From positions 1-13,069 of the forward strand of contig CANKVI010000019.1 in the NCBI GenBank assembly GCA_947487095.1: DNA of 13,069 nt. The letters are read 5' to 3'. Position 1 is the first letter of the stretch; every line of letters begins with the position of its first letter. Below, piece after piece: positions 8,314 through 13,069 of the stretch. The notes below the pieces were generated by a model. That model saw only the letters and a list, made by a program, of their open reading frames with translations. It made no database searches and was not told where the DNA came from. Position numbers and translations under genes: made by a program. This DNA comes from Acidimicrobiaceae bacterium (lineage in GTDB: Bacteria > Actinomycetota > Acidimicrobiia > Acidimicrobiales > Ilumatobacteraceae).

Positions 8314-9327
8314 ATGTCAGCGAAATCATCACATGCTCATCGCGTTGCAGTAATCGGCGGCGACGGAATTGGACCAGAGGTCACGGCCGAGGCGTTGAAG
8401 GTGGTGAAGGCCGCAGGAATTGAATTAGAGACGACAAGTTTCGACCTTGGCGGTGCTCGCTACTTGCGTGATGGTGAAGTGTTGTCAGACGCCACACTTG
8501 CAGAGCTTCGTAAGTTTGATGCCATCTTGCTTGGCGCAGTTGGTACACCTGCGGTACCACCAGGAGTAATTGAACGCGGCTTACTTTTGAAGATGCGTTT
8601 TGAATTGGATTTGTATATCAACCAACGTCCATTCGCTGGTGTTGCGCCTGGTCATACGCAGTCACACGACTTCGTAGTGATTCGCGAGAACACCGAAGGC
8701 CCATATGTTGGTGAAGGCGGAGTGCTACGCAAGGGCACGCCATTTGAGGTGGCAACGCAGGGAAGCGTAAACACCGCACACGGCGTAGAGCGATGCGTAC
8801 GTTACGCATTTGAACTTGCCGCACAGCGCGAACGAAAACACTTGACATTGGTGCACAAAACAAACGTGCTCACGTTTGCAGGAGACTTGTGGCAGCGCAC
8901 GTTCAACAAAGTTGCTGAAGAGTTCCCACAAGTGGGAACTGCATACAACCACGTAGATGCAGCATGTATTTACTTCGTTCAAGACCCACAGCGCTACGAC
9001 GTCATTGTGACCGACAACTTGTTCGGCGACATTTTGACCGACCTTGGTGGAGCAGTAAGTGGCGGAATTGGCGTTGCATCTTCCGCCAACTTGAACCCAA
9101 AGCGCACTGGACCTTCCATGTTTGAACCGGTTCACGGATCGGCGCCAGACATTGTTGGCACAGGCAAGGCCAACCCAGTTGCGGCCATTTTGTCTGCAGC
9201 CCACATGCTGGAGTTCTTGGGTGAAGAGGCCGGGGCAGCCAAGTTGCGCGCAGCCTGCGAAAAACCAAGTGCGGGCTCAACCTCGCAAGTTGGCGACGAA
9301 ATTGCAGCCCGAGTTGCGGGCAAGTAA
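8314..9327 (+). CDS. leuB: 3-isopropylmalate dehydrogenase, actinobacterial type
   Basis: This NAD-dependent beta-decarboxylating dehydrogenase turns 3-isopropylmalate into 2-oxoisocaproate. In a citramalate pathway it also turns methylmalate into 2-oxobutyrate. The 337-aa length and the segments [20 protein letters not shown] (70-89), [13 protein letters not shown] (94-106), [15 protein letters not shown] (176-190), [13 protein letters not shown] (232-244) and [12 protein letters not shown] (269-280) fit the short actinobacterial LeuB class. Substrate arginines (R95, R105, R124), the catalytic lysine region (K182) and the metal-binding aspartates in the DNLFGD segment are present. The ATG at 8314 is chosen because GGAG sits seven bases upstream and the dinucleotide-binding strand [14 protein letters not shown] begins at residue 10. 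The open frame extends upstream to 8137, but that part lies inside greA and matches nothing. Confidence 0.95.
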   Translation: MSAKSSHAHRVAVIGGDGIGPEVTAEALKVVKAAGIELETTSFDLGGARYLRDGEVLSDATLAELRKFDAILLGAVGTPAVPPGVIERGLLLKMRFELDLYINQRPFAGVAPGHTQSHDFVVIRENTEGPYVGEGGVLRKGTPFEVATQGSVNTAHGVERCVRYAFELAAQRERKHLTLVHKTNVLTFAGDLWQRTFNKVAEEFPQVGTAYNHVDAACIYFVQDPQRYDVIVTDNLFGDILTDLGGAVSGGIGVASSANLNPKRTGPSMFEPVHGSAPDIVGTGKANPVAAILSAAHMLEFLGEEAGAAKLRAACEKPSAGSTSQVGDEIAARVAGK

Positions 9328-9365
9328 CGCTAAGTTTTATCAACATTTGTAACTAAGGGGACGTC

Positions 9366-10283
9366 ATGCCAATTACCACGACACCAAAAATTTGGATGAA
9401 CGGAAAGCTTGTCGATTGGGACAAGGCGCAAGTTCATGTGCTCACACACACGCTGCATTACGGCACTGGTGTGTTTGAAGGTATTCGCGCATACGAAACT
9501 GACAAGGGTCCAGCAGTGTTCCGCCTTACCGAGCACATGCAGCGCTTCATTAACTCGGCAAAAATTTTGGCGATGCCAATGCCGTACACGCTTGAAGAAC
9601 TTGTTCAAGGTGTGAAGGACACCGTTGCGTCAACAGGATTGCCTGCTTGTTATATCCGTCCGATTGCGTATTACGGATATGGCGAAATGGGACTGAATAC
9701 CACGCCGTGCAAAACCGATGTTGCAATTGCATGTTGGCCATGGGGTGCGTATTTGGGCGATGATGCAGTTGAAAAGGGTGTGCGCATGAAGATTGCTTCA
9801 TGGACACGCCACGATCACAACACCATGCCACCAGCAGCAAAAACAGTTGGTAACTACGTGAACTCATCGCTTGCCAAAGTTGAAGCGTTAAAGGCTGGGT
9901 ACGACGAAGCCATCATGCTTGCACCAAACGGTTTGGTAGCAGAGTGCACCGGCGAGAACTTGTTCGTTGTACGCAACGGAATTATTTTGACTCCACCAAC
10001 TTCAGCAGGAGCTCTTGAAGGAATTACGCAAAACAGCGTCACACGCATTGCTCGCGACTTGGGTTACGAAGTGCGTGTCGACAACATTGCACGCAGCGAT
10101 TTGTACATTGCTGAAGAAATCTTCGCCTGCGGAACGGCAGCAGAAGTTGGCTCGGTAAGTTCAGTCGACGATCGTCCGGTGCCATGCCCAGGTCCGATCA
10201 CGCGAGCAATTGCCTCCATCTATGCCAAGGCTGTGCGCGGCCAAGACCCGCGCTATGTCGACTGGCTTGAATACACGAAATAA
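9366..10283 (+). CDS. ilvE: branched-chain amino acid aminotransferase
   Basis: This 305-aa fold-type IV PLP enzyme catalyses the last transamination in leucine, isoleucine and valine synthesis. Visible are LHYGTGVFEGIRAY (30-43), YIRPIAYYGYGEMGL (96-110), the PLP lysine K159 in PPAAKTVGNYVNSSL, the segment AECTGENLFVVRNG (192-205), LEGITQNSV and FACGTAAEVGSV. GENLFV and FACGTAAEV are typical of IlvE rather than of D-amino-acid aminotransferase or aminodeoxychorismate lyase. AAGGGG five bases before the ATG fixes the start. It lies 38 bases after leuB on the same strand, so the two are probably co-transcribed. No convincing Rho-independent terminator follows it; only a short GGGGG-TTT-CCCCC hairpin without a T tract is present at 10315-10327. 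Confidence 0.96.
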   Translation: MPITTTPKIWMNGKLVDWDKAQVHVLTHTLHYGTGVFEGIRAYETDKGPAVFRLTEHMQRFINSAKILAMPMPYTLEELVQGVKDTVASTGLPACYIRPIAYYGYGEMGLNTTPCKTDVAIACWPWGAYLGDDAVEKGVRMKIASWTRHDHNTMPPAAKTVGNYVNSSLAKVEALKAGYDEAIMLAPNGLVAECTGENLFVVRNGIILTPPTSAGALEGITQNSVTRIARDLGYEVRVDNIARSDLYIAEEIFACGTAAEVGSVSSVDDRPVPCPGPITRAIASIYAKAVRGQDPRYVDWLEYTK

Positions 10284-10330
10284 CAGGCCTCGTATTACAC
10301 GGGGGTGACTTGGAGGGGGTTTCCCCCAGG

Positions 10331-10396
10331 TTCATCCACAGGCGTTTCCACAAGCGGAATATCGTCCGCATGGCTTTATCCACAGGTATCCCCACA
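10331..10396 (+). promoter_or_regulatory. duplicated DnaA-box-like cluster
   Basis: Four CCACA cores lie on the same strand: 10336-10340, 10348-10352, 10380-10384 and 10392-10396. They form two pairs with the same 12-bp internal spacing, and the second pair repeats the first 44 bp downstream. One site, 10376-10384, is a perfect TTATCCACA DnaA box. The site 10332-10340 (TCATCCACA) has one mismatch, 10344-10352 (GTTTCCACA) has two, and the fourth is weak. Between the pairs sits a small inverted repeat GCGGA/TCCGC (10354-10358 and 10365-10369). No dnaA, dnaN or AT-rich unwinding region is nearby, so I call this a DnaA-box cluster and not an origin. Its role is unknown. Confidence 0.5.
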
Positions 10397-10413
10397 GGGC
10401 GGGGGTTTGGGGG

Positions 10414-10442
10414 TTGGCGAACGCGATTTCAGGCGTCAGACT
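10414..10442 (+). promoter_or_regulatory. possible promoter of the cimA leader transcript
   Basis: TTGGCG at 10414-10419 resembles a -35 element. CAGACT at 10437-10442 resembles a TANNNT -10 with one mismatch. The spacer is 17 bp. The predicted start falls at about 10449, the first base of the leader peptide's GTG, so the leader would be translated without a 5' leader sequence. An alternative -10 is TAGACA at 10442-10447, with a worse spacer of 22 bp. Pattern match only. Confidence 0.35.
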
Positions 10443-10448
10443 AGACAC

Positions 10449-10502
10449 GTGAATCTTTTTGGAGCCACCCAGTCCAGCATTGCGATCATCATTATTCGAT
10501 AG
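10449..10502 (+). CDS. isoleucine-rich leader peptide of the cimA attenuator
   Basis: A 17-codon frame from GTG encodes MNLFGATQSSIAIIIIR and ends at TAG. Five of its 17 residues are isoleucine, four of them in a row at 10485-10496 (ATC ATC ATT ATT), just before the penultimate codon position and the stop. A hairpin begins on the stop codon, and a Rho-independent terminator follows at 10527-10552, upstream of cimA. This is the arrangement of amino-acid biosynthetic leader peptides, in which a ribosome stalled on the regulatory codons for lack of charged tRNA prevents termination. Isoleucine is the end product expected for a citramalate synthase. No ribosome site precedes the GTG; leaderless translation is possible. 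The same frame is open back to 10305, but that extension runs through the DnaA-box repeats and is unlikely to be coding. Confidence 0.8.
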   Translation: MNLFGATQSSIAIIIIR

Positions 10503-10525
10503 GCGTGCGTCACCCGACGTACGCC
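10502..10525 (+). promoter_or_regulatory. leader RNA hairpin preceding the attenuator terminator
   Basis: GGCGTGCGT (10502-10510) pairs with ACGTACGCC (10517-10525) around the loop CACCCG, giving nine pairs with one G-U wobble. Its first base is the last base of the leader stop codon, so a ribosome on the Ile codons or on the stop would cover its left arm. It ends two bases before the terminator stem and is compatible with it, so it resembles a pause or protector hairpin more than an antiterminator. Confidence 0.6.
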
Positions 10526-10526
10526 C

Positions 10527-10552
10527 AAGCCGCCCAAACGGGCGGCTTTTTT
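10527..10552 (+). terminator. Rho-independent terminator (attenuator) before cimA
   Basis: AAGCCGCCC, loop AAAC and GGGCGGCTT form a nine-base-pair stem. The T run 10547-10552 overlaps its base and is followed by AA. It lies after the leader peptide stop and only 35 bases before the cimA ATG, and 244 bases after the ilvE stop. Together with the Ile leader this suggests a conditional terminator. I see no separate promoter between it and cimA. Confidence 0.9.
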
Positions 10553-10587
10553 AATCCCCAAAATTCGACAGAAGAGAAGAGCAGCAG

Positions 10588-12162
10588 ATGACAAAGCAAC
10601 AACTCGTAGAAGTATTTGACACCACATTGCGAGACGGCATGCAAGTGGAAGGCGTGTCGGCAAGCGTTGAAGACAAGTTGCGCATTGCAGAACAACTGGA
10701 CTATTTGGGCGTGCACTTCATTGAAGGTGGATGGCCTGGCGCGAACCCCAAAGACATCGAGTTCTTTGCACGTGCAAGGAAAGAGCTGACGTTCACCACT
10801 TCAGCGTTAGTTGCTTTCGGCTCAACGCGTCGCCCGCTTGGCAAGGTTGACGACGATGCAACGCTGCGAAATTTGATTGAAGCTCAAACCTCTGCGGTAT
10901 GCATTGTTGCAAAAGCGTGGGACTATCACGTTGAACATGCACTGCAAACAACGCTTGAAGAAGGCATTGCTATGGTGTCGGATTCGGTGAAGTACCTCAC
11001 TGCAAATGATCGTCGCGTGCTCGTGGACATGGAGCATTTCTTTGACGGTTTTAAGTCGAACCCAGAGTTTTCACTGCGCGTACTAGAAGCAGCAATCATC
11101 GGTGGCGCAACGCACTTGGTGTTGTGTGACACCAACGGCGGATCGCTCCCTAGCGACGTGCTGCACATTGTTGGTGAAGTGAAGAAGCACATCGGTGACG
11201 ATGCAACAATCGGAATTCACTGTCACGACGACACGGGTTGCGCAGTGGCTAACTCGCTTGCAGCAGTGCAAAGCGGCGCACGTCATGTTCAAGGAACGTT
11301 GAACGGTCTTGGTGAGCGAACCGGAAACACAAACCTGACAACAGTTATTCCAAACTTGCAACTGAAGATGGGGTATGAGTGTTTGCCAGAGGGAAGACTC
11401 GAGCGCCTTACTGCAGTCAGTAATTATGTTGCCGAGGTGCTGAACCGTCCGTTGAATCCGCAGGCTCCATACGTTGGTAGTTCGGCATTTGCACACAAAG
11501 CCGGACTTCACGTTTCAGCAATCTCGCGCGCGAAAGATGCATACGAGCACATCGCACCAGAACTTGTTGGTAACGGAACGCGATTTTTGGTGAGTGAAAT
11601 GGCGGGTCGTGCAACCATCACCATGAAGGCTGAAGAACTTGGCCTCACCATGGATGGTCCGGCGGTCAATCAAGTAATTGACGACCTGAAGCGACTTGAG
11701 CACGAGGGCTACCACTTTGAAGCAGCCGATGCGTCGCTTGAACTATTGATGCGTCGTGCATCTGGCTGGCAACAGAACTTCTTCAGCGTCGAGTCAATGC
11801 GTGTGATCACCGATGAGTCATCTGCTGGAACGTTTACGACCGAAGCAACAGTGAAGGTGTGGATCGGTGACCACCGCGAAGTACGCGTTGCTGAGGGCAA
11901 TGGTCCTGTTAATGCAATCGACACTGCATTGCGTGCTGCTTTGTTGGAAAAGTTTCCGCAGCTTTCCCGCGTACATTTGACTGACTACAAAGTGCGAATC
12001 CTGGACTCGGGTTCGGCAACAGGTGCAGTAACTCGCGTCTTGCTGGATGCCTCAGATGGCGAGCGCAACTGGACCACCATTGGCGTTTCGTCAAACATCA
12101 TTGAAGCCTCGTGGCGTGCTCTCGAAGAGTCGCTCATCTTCGGGCTCTTGCATTCCAAGTAG
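10588..12162 (+). CDS. cimA: (R)-citramalate synthase
   Basis: This 524-aa protein of the isopropylmalate/homocitrate synthase family condenses pyruvate with acetyl-CoA to citramalate, the entry to threonine-independent isoleucine synthesis. The TIM barrel starts with VEVFDTTLRDGMQVEG (7-22). EGGWPGANPKD (46-56) is characteristic of the citramalate-synthase clade rather than LeuA. Metal-binding HCHDDTG is at 211-217, GLGERTGN at 240-247 and the second signature FAHKAGLHVSAI at 301-312. A LeuA-type C-terminal allosteric domain occupies about 390-524, so feedback inhibition by isoleucine is plausible. An Ile-rich leader peptide and terminator precede it, supporting the isoleucine assignment independently of the enzyme motifs. 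The ribosome site is weak (GAAGAG). LeuCD and LeuB, both in the window, can supply the next steps. 2-isopropylmalate synthase is the main alternative and less likely. Confidence 0.93.
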   Translation: MTKQQLVEVFDTTLRDGMQVEGVSASVEDKLRIAEQLDYLGVHFIEGGWPGANPKDIEFFARARKELTFTTSALVAFGSTRRPLGKVDDDATLRNLIEAQTSAVCIVAKAWDYHVEHALQTTLEEGIAMVSDSVKYLTANDRRVLVDMEHFFDGFKSNPEFSLRVLEAAIIGGATHLVLCDTNGGSLPSDVLHIVGEVKKHIGDDATIGIHCHDDTGCAVANSLAAVQSGARHVQGTLNGLGERTGNTNLTTVIPNLQLKMGYECLPEGRLERLTAVSNYVAEVLNRPLNPQAPYVGSSAFAHKAGLHVSAISRAKDAYEHIAPELVGNGTRFLVSEMAGRATITMKAEELGLTMDGPAVNQVIDDLKRLEHEGYHFEAADASLELLMRRASGWQQNFFSVESMRVITDESSAGTFTTEATVKVWIGDHREVRVAEGNGPVNAIDTALRAALLEKFPQLSRVHLTDYKVRILDSGSATGAVTRVLLDASDGERNWTTIGVSSNIIEASWRALEESLIFGLLHSK

Positions 12163-12174
12163 GCTCCCAGGAGT

Positions 12175-12699
12175 ATGGCTGCTCCAAAATTTGCTCCAGT
12201 AAGTGCAACCCAGACGCCGCGTTCGTATGAATCGCCTTTGCATGTACCTGCGCCATGGTCGCCAGGTCGCCCTGGAGAAATTGACGGCAAGCAACCGCGT
12301 GGTGCGAGCCTGGGCAATCAAGGCCCAGATCAGGGTTACATCCTGACGCTTGCTCGCATTGCACGAAACAAGATCAAAGTGCAAGCAGGCGAGTCGGTAG
12401 ACGATGCCATTCGCGGTTCGATCGGTATTGCGTTGCGTAGGGCATCGATGTATGGACGTGCGCCGGTAATGCACGACCTCACGTTTGCACTCACCATTTG
12501 GGGATGGCTTGTCGACAACGTGCCTGCAGATTTGTTGGCTCGTCGTAAAGAACTCTTTTCGGGGGTAGGCGATGCGGCGCACTCGTATTACGAAGTTCGC
12601 GAAATCACCGGGCTCGTTCCAGAAACGACGTACCAGCTTTCAATAGAGCAACTCACTGCAAGTACGCCAATGTCGTGGCGCGCACTTACTGGGGCGTAG
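12175..12699 (+). CDS. conserved-looking hypothetical protein
   Basis: I do not recognise this 174-aa protein. Residues 1-50 are rich in Pro, Gly and Ser and look disordered (SPLHVPAPWSPGRPGEIDG). Residues 54-165 look like a mostly helical soluble domain (GYILTLARIARNKIKVQ, SVDDAIRGSIGIALRRASM, DLTFALTIWGWLVDNVPADLLARRKELFSGV). No signal peptide, membrane span or metal motif is evident; the FALTIWGWLV stretch is too short and sits in a helical domain. It starts 12 bases after cimA and ends three bases before the next gene, so it is probably the middle gene of that transcript and under the same attenuator. AGGAG ends one base before the ATG, an unusually short spacing, but no alternative start is visible. 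Codon use resembles its neighbours. Confidence 0.8.
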   Translation: MAAPKFAPVSATQTPRSYESPLHVPAPWSPGRPGEIDGKQPRGASLGNQGPDQGYILTLARIARNKIKVQAGESVDDAIRGSIGIALRRASMYGRAPVMHDLTFALTIWGWLVDNVPADLLARRKELFSGVGDAAHSYYEVREITGLVPETTYQLSIEQLTASTPMSWRALTGA

Positions 12700-12702
12700 T
12701 TC

Positions 12703-13069
12703 GTGCCTACGCAAGTTGTTGGTGTTCATGCATCGCCTGAACACACATTCACGAAACAAGCACAAAGTTCAATCGAGCTCGTTGCTGGTATCGGCGTGCA
12801 GGGCGATGCTCACGCTGGCGCAACCGTGAAACATTCGTACCTGCTTCGCAAGAAACCAGAAAAGCCGAACCTGCGGCAAGTGCACCTCATTGCAAGTGAA
12901 CTGATTGACGAGTTGCGTCTTGAAGGTTTCAATGTTGAGCGAGGCTCAATGGGTGAAAACATCACCACGAGCGGAGTGCAACTTACTTCGTTGCCGCACG
13001 GAACTCGATTGGTGTTCGCGAGTGGTGCAGCAATTGAACTCACCGGTATTCGTACGCCATGCAAACAGC
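12703..13069 (+). CDS. MOSC-domain protein (3' truncated)
   Basis: From GTG at 12703 the frame is open to the window edge, giving 122 residues that begin MPTQVVGVHASPEHTF. Signatures of the MOSC (molybdenum cofactor sulfurase C-terminal) fold are visible: GVQGDAHAG (31-39), LRQVHLIASELID (57-69), GSMGENITTSGVQL (81-94) and LTGIRTPCKQ (113-122), with Cys120 as the conserved cysteine. Members bind or transfer sulfur or molybdenum cofactor; stand-alone bacterial ones of the YiiM type reduce N-hydroxylated substrates with molybdenum cofactor. Which applies here cannot be decided. The start is supported by a G-rich ribosome site (GGGG, 12691-12694) inside the end of the preceding gene, three bases away, implying co-transcription. 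Confidence 0.88.
   Translation, partial: MPTQVVGVHASPEHTFTKQAQSSIELVAGIGVQGDAHAGATVKHSYLLRKKPEKPNLRQVHLIASELIDELRLEGFNVERGSMGENITTSGVQLTSLPHGTRLVFASGAAIELTGIRTPCKQ

Noticed and set aside
10315..10327. Rho-independent terminator of ilvE
   Set aside because: GGGGG-TTT-CCCCC can form a five-pair hairpin, but no T tract follows it.
10284..10448. Chromosomal origin (oriC)
   Set aside because: DnaA-like boxes are present, but there is no AT-rich unwinding region and no dnaA, dnaN, recF or gyrB nearby; the flanks are amino-acid genes.
10305..10448. N-terminal part of a 65-aa protein ending in the Ile-rich leader
   Set aside because: The frame is open, but the stretch is translated repeat and G-rich DNA with no ribosome site; only the final 17 codons fit a leader peptide.
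10449..10552. T-box riboswitch
   Set aside because: I found no T-box consensus sequence or long specifier stem; the leader is short and has an Ile-rich reading frame instead.
10588..12162. 2-isopropylmalate synthase (leuA) or homocitrate synthase
   Set aside because: The EGGWPGANPKD segment and overall length are those of the citramalate-synthase clade, and the leader upstream is rich in Ile, not Leu codons.

Overview
This looks like a chromosomal segment of a mid-GC actinobacterium, possibly an aquatic member of the Acidimicrobiia. The evidence is the short (337 aa) actinobacterial form of LeuB, the tightly packed biosynthetic operons, the frequent GTG starts, and several starts without a Shine-Dalgarno (SD) sequence that have a -10-like hexamer just upstream. 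The class-level placement is a guess. I saw no mobile element, CRISPR array, tRNA or rRNA.

Layout. Bases 1-695 carry the C-terminal part of a DEAD-box RNA helicase. Its stop codon directly abuts that of leuD, which lies on the minus strand with leuC (696-2698). Divergent from leuC are a small protein of unknown function (2776-3306) and the complete NAD de novo set nadA-nadB-nadC (3323-6938). An alpha/beta hydrolase and greA follow on the minus strand (6935-8264); the hydrolase shares a TTAA stop overlap with nadC. From a 49-bp divergent promoter region, leuB and then ilvE run rightward (8314-10283). A 304-bp intergenic region follows. Then comes a rightward cluster: cimA ((R)-citramalate synthase), an unrecognised protein, and a MOSC-domain protein cut by the window end.

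Most genes here serve branched-chain amino acid and NAD synthesis. CimA makes citramalate from pyruvate and acetyl-CoA. LeuCD and LeuB can carry citramalate to 2-oxobutyrate, the isoleucine precursor, as well as doing their leucine reactions, and IlvE performs the last transamination. No leuA is in the window.

The most interesting part is the gap before cimA. It encodes a 17-residue leader peptide, MNLFGATQSSIAIIIIR, with five Ile codons, four of them consecutive. A hairpin starting on its stop codon and a strong Rho-independent terminator follow, ending about 35 bases before the cimA start. This is the architecture of an isoleucine-sensing transcription attenuator. Upstream of it is a second unexplained structure: a duplicated pair of DnaA-box-like sites, one a perfect TTATCCACA, flanked by G-rich tracts.
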